Origin: Bacteroidota bacterium
Lineage (GTDB): Bacteria > Bacteroidota > Bacteroidia > Flavobacteriales_F > PHOS-HE28
Length of the DNA stretch: 34,824 bases
Direction of reading: 5' to 3'
Assembly (NCBI GenBank): GCA_963169595.1
Contig: CAUJFM010000030.1
Span: 1-34,824, forward strand
This document shows, in pieces, positions 1 to 9,423 of the stretch. Under the pieces are notes generated by a model, which saw only the letters and a list, made by a program, of their open reading frames with translations, was not told where the DNA came from and made no database searches. The position numbers and the translations under genes are program-made. Numbering within the stretch: position 1 is the stretch's first letter; each line of letters starts with the position of its first letter.

Positions 1-1398
1 GACCTCAACGACAAGATCGATTCCATCGACCTGTACATCACAACCCCGGAAGGCTACCGCGCGGGCTCGAACGGCCTGCTCGTATCCGAGGTCATGGGGA
101 ATGGGCATGTGACCTACCACTGGCGGCACCGTTATCCCATCGCCACCTACCTGATCTCCATGGCGGTGGCCGACTACCTCGTATTCACGCACGACATCGT
201 CATCGGCACGGATACCATTCCCATGCTCACGTACTCTTGGCACGACGACCCCGGCATGGCGGAACTGAATGGGTACGATGCTGGAGAACAGATGACCCTG
301 TACAGCGAGCTGTTCGGCCTGTATCCTTTCGCCGAGGAGAAATACGGCCACGCACAGTTCGGTTGGGGCGGTGGCATGGAACACCAGACCATGACGAGCA
401 TGGGGGGCTGGAGCTACGAATTGAGTGCGCACGAACTGGCCCACCAGTGGTTCGGCGACAAGGTGACCTGCGGCAGCTGGCAGGACATCTGGTTGAACGA
501 GGGCTTTGCCACCTACCTCAGTGGGCTCTGCTACGAGTACCTGGAGCCGGAGTATTGGATGCCCTTCAAGCGTGGGCGTCGCGACTTCGTGGTGTCGCAG
601 CCCGATGGCAGTGTGCGCTGCACCGACACCACCCAGATCGCCCGGCTCTTCAGCGGTCGGCTCTCCTATGCCAAAGGCGCCTACGTGTTGCACATGCTGC
701 GTTGGGTCACCGGCGACAGCGCGTTCTTCGCCGCCTGCCGCAACTACCTGAGCGACCCCGAACTGGCGCACCGGAGCGCACTGACACCACAATGGGTGGC
801 CCACTTGGAAGCCGCCAGTGGACTTGATCTGACGGAGTTCATGAACGACTGGTACATCGGTGAAGGGCATCCGCAGTACCAGATGACGTGGTCGCAGAAC
901 AGTTCCGGCCTTGCGGTGATCGAACTGGGCCAGACCACCTCGCACCCCAGCGTGGACTTCTTTGAGATGCCCGTTCCCGTGCGCTTCAAGAACGCCGAAC
1001 AGGATACCACGGTGGTCCTTGATCACACCTTCAGTGGTCAGATCTTCACCGTGCAGCTCCCCTTCCAGGCGGACAGTGCGTTGTTCGACCCCGATCTGTG
1101 GCTGCTGCACGGCCAGAGCCTGGTGGTGGGCATGGAAGGCCGGGATGTGCGTTCCGATCGCCCGGTGATCTTCCCGAATCCCGCTCGGAACATGGTGCAT
1201 GTGCAATGGACCACATTGCCCGATGAACACCTGACGTACTTCATTACCGATGCCACCGGTCGCCTGATGCGGCGTGACGTCGGTGCCCTGCGCAACAGCT
1301 CGCTGGACGTGCCCCTTGAGGACCTTGCACCGGGCGCGTACTGGCTGGTGGTGAATACCGAAGGCGGGCGCTTGACCCTGCCCTTCGTGAAGGAGTGA
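1..1398 (+). CDS. M1-family metallopeptidase with T9SS type A C-terminal sorting domain (5' truncated by window edge)
   Basis: Frame is open from base 1 (DLNDKIDSIDLYITTPEGYR...). Zinc motif HELAHQWFGDKVTCGSWQDIWLNEGFATY (HExxH-18-E) is present. C-terminus FPNPARNMVHVQW...GRLMRRDV...LAPGAYWLVV...LPFVKE resembles the T9SS type A sorting domain. Confidence 0.93.
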   Translation, partial: DLNDKIDSIDLYITTPEGYRAGSNGLLVSEVMGNGHVTYHWRHRYPIATYLISMAVADYLVFTHDIVIGTDTIPMLTYSWHDDPGMAELNGYDAGEQMTLYSELFGLYPFAEEKYGHAQFGWGGGMEHQTMTSMGGWSYELSAHELAHQWFGDKVTCGSWQDIWLNEGFATYLSGLCYEYLEPEYWMPFKRGRRDFVVSQPDGSVRCTDTTQIARLFSGRLSYAKGAYVLHMLRWVTGDSAFFAACRNYLSDPELAHRSALTPQWVAHLEAASGLDLTEFMNDWYIGEGHPQYQMTWSQNSSGLAVIELGQTTSHPSVDFFEMPVPVRFKNAEQDTTVVLDHTFSGQIFTVQLPFQADSALFDPDLWLLHGQSLVVGMEGRDVRSDRPVIFPNPARNMVHVQWTTLPDEHLTYFITDATGRLMRRDVGALRNSSLDVPLEDLAPGAYWLVVNTEGGRLTLPFVKE

Positions 1399-1405
1399 TC
1401 GCGGC

Positions 1406-1990
1406 TTACCGGCCTGCCATCATCCGTTCCACATACTTGCCCAGCACATCGAACTCCACGTTCACCTGGTGGCCGGGCTGCAGGTGCTGGAACGTGGTGT
1501 GCGCGTAGGTGTACGGGATGATCGCCACACTGAACTGCTGATCGTCCAGCGAGGCGATCGTCAGGCTCACACCGTTCAGGCAGATGCTCCCTTTGGGAAC
1601 GAGCAGGTGACGCTGGGCTGGTGTGCGGAAGCTGAAGCGCCAGCTGCCGCCGAGATCCTCCACGGCCAGGCATTCGGTCACCGTGTCCACATGGCCCTGC
1701 ACCAGGTGCCCATCCAGTCGGTCGCCCAGTCGCAGGCTGCGTTCCAGGTCGATGCCATCGCCCGGCCGAAGGTCACCCAGGTTGGTGCGGTCCAGGGTCT
1801 CCTGCACGGCGGTCACGGTGTAGGTGTCGCCTTCGATGCCCACTACGGTGAGGCAGACCCCGTTGTGGGAGACGCTCTGGTCGATGCGCAGTTCGGGGGT
1901 CATGCGCGCGCGCACCTGGAAATGGCGGTTGCTGCCCTCATCGGACACGCGCACCACGGTGCCGACCTCTTCCACGATCCCGGTGAACAT
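1406..1990 (-). CDS. ribE: Riboflavin synthase, alpha subunit
   Basis: MFTGIVEEVGTV... and two lumazine-binding repeats (MFTGIVEE..., LVQGHVDTV...GSICLNGVSLTI). ATG at 1990 is preferred over the TTG at 1993 in the track; it overlaps the upstream stop as TGATG. Confidence 0.95.
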   Translation of the reverse strand: MFTGIVEEVGTVVRVSDEGSNRHFQVRARMTPELRIDQSVSHNGVCLTVVGIEGDTYTVTAVQETLDRTNLGDLRPGDGIDLERSLRLGDRLDGHLVQGHVDTVTECLAVEDLGGSWRFSFRTPAQRHLLVPKGSICLNGVSLTIASLDDQQFSVAIIPYTYAHTTFQHLQPGHQVNVEFDVLGKYVERMMAGR

Positions 1991-4599
1991 CAATCCACGG
2001 TTGAGTTGACCCCGGTGCCCAGGATGTGCACATAGCCGGTGAGCATGCGCACCTCTTCACCGGTAAGCCGAATGAAGTTCACGCGGCAGGTGTAATAGTA
2101 GACCCCATCAGGAAGGGTGCCACCATCCTTGTGCGTGCCGTCCCAGTTGATGTCCGGGTCGGTGGCGGTGAACACCACCTGTCCCCAGCGGTTGAAGACC
2201 TGCAGGTCGATCTCCTTCACCCCGCGGTAGGGGAAGGGGCCGAACAGGTCGTTCTGCCCATCGCGGTTCGGGGTGAAGACATTGGGCAGCTCATAGCCGG
2301 CACAGGCATTATCCCCGCAGACCGGTTCGCTGAACGCGCTTTCGTTCCCTACGCTGTCCACGGCCGTCACCACGTAGCAACCCGCCACGGAGAGCCCGTC
2401 GGCATGGGTGAACACGGTGTCCTCCACGGGGATGTTGGTGCCGATGAGGCGATAGGACCCACCCAGCGGATCGGTGAAGTACACGTTGTAGTACCAGGTG
2501 TCCTGGTCCCCACAGGCGTTCGCCGGGTTGGTCCAGGTGAGCGTGTTCAGGGGGATGTCGCAGCTGTTGTCGATGGTGACCGTCGGAACACAGGGCGGGG
2601 TCAGGTCAACCGGAGAGCCGCAGACCTCCTGGCTGAAGTTGATCAAGGGGGCCGTGATGTCCGGGTCGCTGTAGGCGCCGATGCTCTTCACCAGATAGCA
2701 GTAAGTGGCGCCGTTCTCCAGCCCGGTGTCCGTGTAGCTGCCGGTGGTGCTCGTGCCGATCAGGGTCCAGGTGCCGCCCACATCGCGGTACACCTCGTAC
2801 AGGCTGTTCGTCCACGGGGTGCTCAGCGACCACTGCACGGTGAGCTGCTCATCGTTCGGCACGGTGGAGATGAACACCGAGGAGGCCGGACTGCTGGACC
2901 CCACCAGGTCGGCGCCGTTGTTGCCCCACAATTCCACCCGGTAGACATGGGGCTGGAGCACGGTGTTCAGTCCGTTGTCCAGGAAACTGGTGTCCGGATG
3001 GTCCAGGAAGGGATGCAGGGGGCTCGTCCAGATGAGGTTGTTGGCGGTGGCGAGCCCGGTGCCGCGGTACAACCTGAACTGGTAGGGACCGGGCCGTGCC
3101 ATGGTGTCCAGAGCGAAGGCATTGCTCCAGCGCACGGTGTCGATACCGGCCGCCACATCGGTCGCCCCCACGCTCACATGGGTCATTACCGGCACCTGGC
3201 GGTCCAGGATGGTGCAGAACTCCACGCTGGCATAGCTCTGGGCGCCATCGGCAAAGGTGGCCACCACCATGTAGCAGTATTGGTTGCCGATCACCAGGTC
3301 GCCATTGTCCACGAAGCTGGTGCTGCTCACACCGGTGGTGGACCCGATCAGCGAATAGCCGGTGTACGCGGGCACGCCGGTCTCGCAATTGTCCGGGGTG
3401 AAGCCGTAGAGGCCGCTGCGCCGGTAGATGAGGTAGCCCGTGGCATTGGTGCATGGGCTGGGCGACCAGCTCAGTTCGATGGTGTTGCCCACGGGCGTGG
3501 CGGATGGGTCCACCGGTGCCGGCGCCACCACGGTGATGAGCATGGTGCTGTAGTCGTAGAGCTGCACCTCGTCATTGTCGCGGGCTGAGAACACCACCTG
3601 GTAGGGTTGGAGCCGCACATGGCTGCAGTTGGTGCTCCAGTTGAAGGTGCCGGTCACGGACTGCGCCGGTGGTGGGGTGTTGAAGACGGCGGGGGAGCTG
3701 GGCACTTCGAAGGGCTGGCCGAGGGCATTGAGGATCACCTGCTGGCCGAAGTTCGGGTCGCTGGCCTGCACGTCAAAGCTCAGGAAGGTGCCGGCGGTGA
3801 CGCAGGTGTCGGGCACATCCGTGATCACCGGCGGGATGTTGGAGCAGGGCACCACGGTCACCTGCATGTCGCGGGTCACCCAGCCCACGTTGCGCCATTC
3901 CCCGTTCACCCGCCGCCACTCACGCACGATGAAGGCGATGTTGTATTCACCGGCCACGGTGGGGGCGTTCCACGTGATGGTGCCGCTCGTGGGGTCGATG
4001 CTGTAGTTGGGGCCGGGGAAGGAGTACCCGGAGATCGGGGCGCAGTTCAGGCCCAGGCACACCACGGGTTCGTAGGAAAGGCTGTCCCCATCCAGGTCGA
4101 TGGCCACCGGATTGTGCACCCAGGGCTGGTTGATGCAGGCGTTCTGGATGGGTGAGTTCAGGAAGCGTGCACTACAATTCCCGCCTGTGATGGGGGAGAT
4201 CACCAGCTGGGTCTTCACGCAGAAGGACTGCGCGATGGAGTTGGGCACGTTGATGACCCCCCCGTTCCGGTTCTGATCGTCGAACTGCAGGGTGAACACG
4301 CCCGGGCCAGCATAGAGGTGTGTGGCCACGTAGGTGTTCCGGCGCAGGTCCTGGTCGGGGAAGTTCTCGATGGTGGTGCGGGCGATGGTATCCAAGGGTG
4401 AGCCATCGCCCCAGTCCAGGACCAGCTCGGGTCGGTCGGCCGGTGCACTGAGCTTGGTGTGGGTGATGATGGTGGCCTGGTACGTGAAGCCGGAGACCTG
4501 GCACACGATGATCTCGCCCGCACGGTTGTGCGTGGCCTCCACCCGCAGGCTCAGGACAAGCACTGCGAGAAGGACCAGGAGGGGGCGGAGGCCGCGCAT
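1990..4599 (-). CDS. Large secreted protein with fibronectin-III-like repeats and gliding-motility-associated (CHU_C, T9SS type B) C-terminal domain
   Basis: Signal peptide MRGLRPLLVLLAVLVLSLRVEA starts at 4599. C-terminus LPNVFTPNRDGQNDLFGPFPYRGVKEIDLQVFNRWGQVVF...GTLPDGVYYYTCRV is the classic CHU_C pattern. The track's extension to 5169 is antisense to the next gene and was not used. Confidence 0.88.
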   Translation of the reverse strand: MRGLRPLLVLLAVLVLSLRVEATHNRAGEIIVCQVSGFTYQATIITHTKLSAPADRPELVLDWGDGSPLDTIARTTIENFPDQDLRRNTYVATHLYAGPGVFTLQFDDQNRNGGVINVPNSIAQSFCVKTQLVISPITGGNCSARFLNSPIQNACINQPWVHNPVAIDLDGDSLSYEPVVCLGLNCAPISGYSFPGPNYSIDPTSGTITWNAPTVAGEYNIAFIVREWRRVNGEWRNVGWVTRDMQVTVVPCSNIPPVITDVPDTCVTAGTFLSFDVQASDPNFGQQVILNALGQPFEVPSSPAVFNTPPPAQSVTGTFNWSTNCSHVRLQPYQVVFSARDNDEVQLYDYSTMLITVVAPAPVDPSATPVGNTIELSWSPSPCTNATGYLIYRRSGLYGFTPDNCETGVPAYTGYSLIGSTTGVSSTSFVDNGDLVIGNQYCYMVVATFADGAQSYASVEFCTILDRQVPVMTHVSVGATDVAAGIDTVRWSNAFALDTMARPGPYQFRLYRGTGLATANNLIWTSPLHPFLDHPDTSFLDNGLNTVLQPHVYRVELWGNNGADLVGSSSPASSVFISTVPNDEQLTVQWSLSTPWTNSLYEVYRDVGGTWTLIGTSTTGSYTDTGLENGATYCYLVKSIGAYSDPDITAPLINFSQEVCGSPVDLTPPCVPTVTIDNSCDIPLNTLTWTNPANACGDQDTWYYNVYFTDPLGGSYRLIGTNIPVEDTVFTHADGLSVAGCYVVTAVDSVGNESAFSEPVCGDNACAGYELPNVFTPNRDGQNDLFGPFPYRGVKEIDLQVFNRWGQVVFTATDPDINWDGTHKDGGTLPDGVYYYTCRVNFIRLTGEEVRMLTGYVHILGTGVNSTVD

Positions 4600-4821
4600 C
4601 GTCACGTACAAAGTTCGTGGATCCGGGGCTGGAACGCGCACCGCAGCTTGTGAATTGCGCCCGCTTGTTGGCCCGGATGCCCCGTGCCTCCTGCGGAAGG
4701 CCGGTCTCCTGCCGCTCATCACCGACCCCTTGCCGTTCATCCCAGGAAGGGAGTCCACCTGTAACTGCGGGCAGGGCAGGCCCGTCCCATGGGTGTAATG
4801 AACCTTCAAACCGCCACCGCC

Positions 4822-5202
4822 ATGAGAACCCGTTCCATCCGTCTGCTCCTTGTTTTCGCCTCGGTCCTTACCCTGGGCTACACCCGGGCTGCAGGCCCCG
4901 CCACCACCGCCACCACCACGGTCGCCGGCGTCAGCGCGGCCATGGAGCGCGCCCTCGACCACCAGCTGAACAAGCACCTCGCCTTCCCCGTACTCGCCAA
5001 GGAGCGTATGCTGGGTGAAGTGTTCGTGAGCTTCGTGATCGACAAGGAGGGCAAGGTCGAAGTGGTCCACTGCTCCTCGGACAATGAGGCCCTGAAGGCT
5101 TATGTGCTGCGCAAGCTGGCCCGGGTCGACATCGGTGACAACCCCGAGGGCATGTGGAAGACCACCCACCTGCGCATCACCTTCCGTCCGGAGAAGGCCT
5201 GA
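4822..5202 (+). CDS. Small exported protein with TonB-C-terminal-like (energy transducer) fold
   Basis: Signal peptide MRTRSIRLLLVFASVLTLGYTRA. GEVFVSFVIDKEGKVEVVHCSSDNEALKAYVLRKLARV resembles TonB_C domains. ATGs at 4789 and 4798 are alternative starts. Confidence 0.6.
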   Translation: MRTRSIRLLLVFASVLTLGYTRAAGPATTATTTVAGVSAAMERALDHQLNKHLAFPVLAKERMLGEVFVSFVIDKEGKVEVVHCSSDNEALKAYVLRKLARVDIGDNPEGMWKTTHLRITFRPEKA

Positions 5203-5220
5203 TCCCTGCTGCCATCCACG

Positions 5221-5252
5221 AAAGGCCCCGATCTCGGGGCCTTTCTTTTTTT
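5221..5252 (+). terminator. Intrinsic (rho-independent) terminator
   Basis: Perfect 11-bp inverted repeat AAAGGCCCCGA/TCGGGGCCTTT followed by CTTTTTTT, 19 nt after the stop of the TonB-like gene. Confidence 0.9.
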
Positions 5253-5312
5253 CGCGCCCCTGTAACTCCGTGTTCCCCGGCCCGTCCTACGAATACAAAC
5301 CGCATCGTCATC

Positions 5313-6482
5313 ATGAGAGCGTTGCACCTTCTATTCGGCCTGCTGGCCAGCACGGCGGGCCTCGTGGCCCAGCCGGACACCCTGGTCGCACCAGTGCCTC
5401 CGGCGCCCTTGGCCCCGCCCGTGCCACCTGTGCCGCCCGTACCACCGGTCACCACGATCATCGAGGACCTGGAGGCCGGCCAGCGTATCGTGGTGACCAA
5501 GCGGGATACCACCATCATTATCACCACCGATGCGGACGGCCGCACGGTGACCAAGGTGATCGTGGGGGATGTCACCTCCGAAAGTGTGGTCAATGACGGT
5601 CCTGCTACCCTGCACATGGGCATCGACGGACGCCATGGCGCCTACGTGAAGGTGGAGGATGGCGACACCACCCGGAAGGAACCGGTCACCATCACCACCC
5701 GGCGGAAGATCATCAAGATCTTCTCCGAGGACCGCGAGGTGCCCTCCGACAGCGCCAGGATGGCCGAACGCCTCAAGGAGCTGCGCACCGAACGTCGCAA
5801 CCTGTTCACCTATTGGAGCGGGCTTGACCTGGGCCTCAACACCCTGCTGGGCCCCGATGGCAGCTCGGACCTGGACAAGGACGCCGAGTTCATGGAGATC
5901 GATCAGGGCCGGTCGCGCTTCTTCGCCATCAACTTCATGGAGCAGAAGATCGAGTTCGGCAGCTCCAACGTGGGTCTGCTCACGGGCCTGGGATGGGAGT
6001 TCGTCAACTACCACCTGAAGAACAATGTGCAGCTGCAGTACAACGCGGACTCCGTCCATGGCGTGACCCTGGATAGCCCGGAGTTCAGCAAGAACAAGTT
6101 GCGCCAGATCGGTTTCCGCCTGCCGGTGATGATCGAGTTCAACACCAAGCGCGCGCCGCTGCCCACGATGGATGAGCTGCGTTCGAAGAAGAGCTTCAGC
6201 TACGACCGGAAGCGCAACTTCCACCTGGCCGTGGGGGTGATCGGCAGCTGGTACTACGAGAACATGTACAAGCAGAAGTACCGGCAGGAGGGCAACGACC
6301 ACAAGGACCGGTACGTGGGTGACTATCAGTTGATGCCGGTGCGTGCGGCCCTGAGCGCGCGTGTGGGCTATGGGGGGCTCAACCTGTTCGCCGAGTATGC
6401 GCTCACCCCGCTGTTCAAGGACGGCAAGGGACCGGAGCTCACCCCCCTCAATGTGGGCATCACCTTGGTCGGGTTCAACTAG
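5313..6482 (+). CDS. Outer-membrane beta-barrel protein with N-terminal Pro/Val-rich segment
   Basis: Signal peptide MRALHLLFGLLASTAGLVAQ, then PVPPAPLAPPVPPVPPVPPV. C-terminal half has alternating aromatic/polar strands ending in ...NVGITLVGFN. Confidence 0.7.
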   Translation: MRALHLLFGLLASTAGLVAQPDTLVAPVPPAPLAPPVPPVPPVPPVTTIIEDLEAGQRIVVTKRDTTIIITTDADGRTVTKVIVGDVTSESVVNDGPATLHMGIDGRHGAYVKVEDGDTTRKEPVTITTRRKIIKIFSEDREVPSDSARMAERLKELRTERRNLFTYWSGLDLGLNTLLGPDGSSDLDKDAEFMEIDQGRSRFFAINFMEQKIEFGSSNVGLLTGLGWEFVNYHLKNNVQLQYNADSVHGVTLDSPEFSKNKLRQIGFRLPVMIEFNTKRAPLPTMDELRSKKSFSYDRKRNFHLAVGVIGSWYYENMYKQKYRQEGNDHKDRYVGDYQLMPVRAALSARVGYGGLNLFAEYALTPLFKDGKGPELTPLNVGITLVGFN

Positions 6483-6486
6483 CCAA

Positions 6487-6510
6487 GGGCCGCTGCCACG
6501 GCGGCGGCCC
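6487..6510. other. Hairpin-forming inverted repeat (first of tandem pair)
   Basis: GGGCCGCTGCC / GGCGGCGGCCC, 11-bp stem with one wobble; immediately after the stop of the beta-barrel gene. Confidence 0.6.
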
Positions 6511-6540
6511 CGCGCTACGAGGGGTTGGACCTGCAGTGCT

Positions 6541-6575
6541 GCGGGGCCGTCCACCGGAAGGTGGACCGGCCCCGC
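6541..6575. other. Strong hairpin with GNRA-type (GGAA) loop (second of tandem pair)
   Basis: GCGGGGCCGTCCACC-GGAA-GGTGGACCGGCCCCGC: 15 paired positions with one bulged base; no U-tract follows. Confidence 0.65.
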
Positions 6576-6612
6576 GGCCGTTCCGGGCGGCCTGCAATGG
6601 CCGTCGCTGCCC

Positions 6613-6620
6613 TATTTTTG
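6613..6620 (+). promoter_or_regulatory. Bacteroidota-type -7 element (TATTTTTG) upstream of yebC
   Basis: Matches TAnnTTTG; 37 nt before the ATG. Confidence 0.6.
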
Positions 6621-6657
6621 CCGGCCTCCCGCCTCATCCGGGACAAGCCACAGCACC

Positions 6658-7410
6658 ATGGGCCGCATTTTCGAGAAACGCAAGCACAAGATCTTCGCCC
6701 GTAACGCGAAGCTCAGCAAGCTCTTCACCCGCATCGGCAAGGAGATCGCCATGGCCGTGAAGGCCGGTGGCCCCAACCCTGATGCCAATTCGCGCCTGAA
6801 GGTGGCCATCCAGAACGCCCGGGGTATGAACATGCCCAAGGATAATGTGGACCGCGCCATCAAGAAGGCCGCCGGTGGTGAGGAGGCGGATTACCATGAG
6901 GTGACCTACGAAGGGTATGCGCCCGGTGGCGTGGCGGTTTTCGTCGATGCCGCCACCAATAACGTGAACCGTACCGTGGGCAATGTGCGCAGCTACTTCA
7001 GCAAGTGCGGAGGCAACCTGGGCACCAGCGGTTCATTGGGCCACATGTTCGAGCGCAAGGCCGAGTTCGTGATCGACACCGCCGCACTGAAAGGCCGCGA
7101 CCTCGATGAGTTCGAGATGGAAGTGATCGATGGTGGCGCCGATGATGTGGTGCGTGACGAGGATGGTCTGGTCATTTACGCGCCGTTCCAGTCGTTCGGG
7201 CAGATGCAGCAGAAGCTTGACCAGCTCGGGGTGGAGGTGAAAAGTGCCGAACTGAAGCGCTTCCCCCTGGTGACCGCTCCGGCGGACATCACCACGGCCC
7301 GCGCGGTGCTCAAGCTGGTGGACATGTTGGAGGAGGACGACGATGTGAACGCCGTCTACCACAACATGGACCTCACCGAGGAGGTGGAGGCTGAGCTGGA
7401 GAAGGGCTGA
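6658..7410 (+). CDS. yebC: YebC/PmpR (TACO1-like) family protein
   Basis: MGRIFEKRKHKIFARNAKLSKLFTRIGKEIAMAVKAGGPNPDANSRLKVAIQNARGMNMPKDNVDRAIKKA is a family hallmark. Confidence 0.93.
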   Translation: MGRIFEKRKHKIFARNAKLSKLFTRIGKEIAMAVKAGGPNPDANSRLKVAIQNARGMNMPKDNVDRAIKKAAGGEEADYHEVTYEGYAPGGVAVFVDAATNNVNRTVGNVRSYFSKCGGNLGTSGSLGHMFERKAEFVIDTAALKGRDLDEFEMEVIDGGADDVVRDEDGLVIYAPFQSFGQMQQKLDQLGVEVKSAELKRFPLVTAPADITTARAVLKLVDMLEEDDDVNAVYHNMDLTEEVEAELEKG

Positions 7411-7419
7411 TCCCTCCTG

Positions 7420-9348
7420 CTAGGCGTGGGCGGCCCGCCCCCTGAAGCGGATGTGGTACACGGTGCCCTCGCTGCTGCTGTCCACCGTCATGCGGCCATT
7501 GAGCTGGTCCACCAGGCTTTCGATGAGGGTGGTGCCCAGCGTGGTGCCGTCCGGCTGCAGCTTCTCCATGGGGAAACCCACGCCGTTGTCACCCAGCCGC
7601 AGGTCGTAAGCATCGCCCTCCACGCGGTGGATGGACAAGCGGACCAGCCCTTCGGACCGCCCCTTGAAGGCGTGCTTGAGTGAATTGGTGATGAGCTCAT
7701 TCAGCAGGAGCCCGAGCGGCACCATGGTGGTGAGGTCGAAGGCGAGCCCGGGGTCGATCTCGCTTTCATAGCCGATGGTATCGCTCACATCGTTGAGGCG
7801 CACCAGGTCCGTGAACAGGTCCTCGATGTACTGGCCCACATCCACGGTGGCCAGCTCATCGCCCTTGTAGAGCTTCTCGTGGATCAGGGCCATGGCGTTC
7901 ACCCTGTTCTGGCTTTGTTCGAAGGCCTGCTGCAGCCGGTCGTCGGTGAAGGTGGCGGCCTGGAGACGCAGGAGGCTGGCGATCACCTGCAGGTTGTTCT
8001 TCACCCGGTGATGCATCTCCTTGATGAGCATCTGGATGCGCTCGTTCGCCTGCTCCAGCTTCAGCTTCTCGCTTTGCAGGGCCGCGGTCTGTTCGTCGTC
8101 GCGAAGCCGCGCGGCCTTGAGGTTCTCCTTCATCCGCGCCAGTGCCAGGCCCAGCACGTCCTGCGGCCCGCGCACGTTCACCGGTGTGTCGTAATCGCCC
8201 CGGCCGATGGACTCGGCGCTGCTGGCCAGCGAACGGATGTTCAGGATCAGCTCATTGAACGACCGGGCCATCTGGCCGATCTCGTCGTTGGTGGTCACCG
8301 GCACCTCGGCGCTGACATCACCTGCGGCCAGCGCCCTGGCGGCCTGGCCCACCTCGGTCACCGTGCTGCGGATGCCACGCAGGATCATGAAGCCCATGAC
8401 CACCACCGCACCGACCACCCCGATGAGGGCGCCCAGCACGATGAGCAGACGCACCTGTGCATTGCGTGAGTTCTCGGCTGTTCCCTGCACGATGAGCGCC
8501 AGGGAGCGGTCCTCCACCTGCTTGAGCTTGTCCATGGCCTGCATGGACAGGTCCCACCATTCCTTGGGCGCGATGCCCAATTGGGAGACCACGCCATGCT
8601 CCTTCACCGTGCCGATGAGGCTGCGCATGAAGTTGACATCCGTGCCTTGGAACAGTTGGCGGTGCAGGGCGAGGACCTCGGGCGGTGCATCCTGTTCAAA
8701 GAGCAGCATGTTGGTCTCGTACTGCGACACCTGGCCGGCGAGCTCGCCCAGCTCGTTGCGGCTGAGGGCTTCGTCCGAGAACCCGATGCTGATCAGGTCG
8801 CGCACCTCACTGAGCGATTCCTTGGCACGGAGCAGGCGCAGATGCGCGTACATCCGGTCCTTGGTCTCCGGGTCGAGGGCCAGCTTGCCACGGCGGCCCA
8901 GTTCATCCATCACCGCACGGGACATGGTTCGGAATCGCTGGGCGGTCTCTTCGGCCGAGATGGTCCGGTCCTTCACCCTGGTACGCAGCAGTTCCAGCCC
9001 GTCGAAGGGCAGCCGCTCGGTGATGGATGGGCGCAGGGGCCTCAGGGGATCGTGCAGGGTGGCCAGTGCCGCATCGGTGCGGGTGCGCTGCACGTTGAGC
9101 TTGATGGCGTTCACCGGGCGGCCCGTGAGGTAGCCCACGGACAGGGCGGTCTCCTTTTGCAGTTCATGCGCCACGTTGGCGTACCCACCGATGAGGTCGG
9201 CCTGGGTATTGATGTAGTCCATCACCCGCCGCCGCTTCAGGCTGCCGTCCACCTGCTTGCCGATCAACAGCACCATCCCCAGCACCGGGATGCCGAGGGT
9301 GATCATGAACTTGACGCGGACCGGGAGGTCGGCAAAGCGCAACTGCAT
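7420..9348 (-). CDS. Sensor histidine kinase: NIT-like sensor domain, HAMP, HisKA_2/HATPase
   Basis: N-terminal TM and nitrate/nitrite-sensor-like helical region, HAMP (ILRGIRSTVTEVGQAARALAAGDVSAEVPV), phosphoacceptor MHHRVKNNLQVIASLLRLQ, ATPase N-box NELITNSLKHAF. Start MQLRFADLPVRVKFMITL at 9348; the extension to 10947 is antisense artefact. Confidence 0.85.
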   Translation of the reverse strand: MQLRFADLPVRVKFMITLGIPVLGMVLLIGKQVDGSLKRRRVMDYINTQADLIGGYANVAHELQKETALSVGYLTGRPVNAIKLNVQRTRTDAALATLHDPLRPLRPSITERLPFDGLELLRTRVKDRTISAEETAQRFRTMSRAVMDELGRRGKLALDPETKDRMYAHLRLLRAKESLSEVRDLISIGFSDEALSRNELGELAGQVSQYETNMLLFEQDAPPEVLALHRQLFQGTDVNFMRSLIGTVKEHGVVSQLGIAPKEWWDLSMQAMDKLKQVEDRSLALIVQGTAENSRNAQVRLLIVLGALIGVVGAVVVMGFMILRGIRSTVTEVGQAARALAAGDVSAEVPVTTNDEIGQMARSFNELILNIRSLASSAESIGRGDYDTPVNVRGPQDVLGLALARMKENLKAARLRDDEQTAALQSEKLKLEQANERIQMLIKEMHHRVKNNLQVIASLLRLQAATFTDDRLQQAFEQSQNRVNAMALIHEKLYKGDELATVDVGQYIEDLFTDLVRLNDVSDTIGYESEIDPGLAFDLTTMVPLGLLLNELITNSLKHAFKGRSEGLVRLSIHRVEGDAYDLRLGDNGVGFPMEKLQPDGTTLGTTLIESLVDQLNGRMTVDSSSEGTVYHIRFRGRAAHA

Positions 9349-9390
9349 GGCCTGCAAAGTACACAAGTGGCCCGCTCCGCGCATGCCCGT

Positions 9391-9398
9391 TAACTTCG
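9391..9398 (+). promoter_or_regulatory. -7-like element (TAACTTCG) upstream of the acyl-CoA carboxylase gene
   Basis: TAnnTTYG match, 25 nt before the ATG at 9424. Confidence 0.4.
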
Positions 9399-9423
9399 GC
9401 GCCGCCCGAAGGGGACATCGACC

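Noticed and set aside
2026-3588. 520-aa plus-strand ORF and neighbour 3607..4155
   Set aside because: Shadow of the minus-strand FN3/CHU_C gene; Gly/His/Val-rich translation with no domain signature.
4600-5169. N-terminal extension of the 1059-aa minus-strand ORF (1990..5169)
   Set aside because: Antisense to the TonB-like gene, low-complexity His/Gly-rich translation, and a clear signal peptide starts at 4599.
5391-5450. Tandem repeat in the beta-barrel gene (PVPPAPLAPPVPPVPPVPPV)
   Set aside because: Ordinary proline-rich periplasmic linker; degenerate at DNA level and not evidence of a special element.
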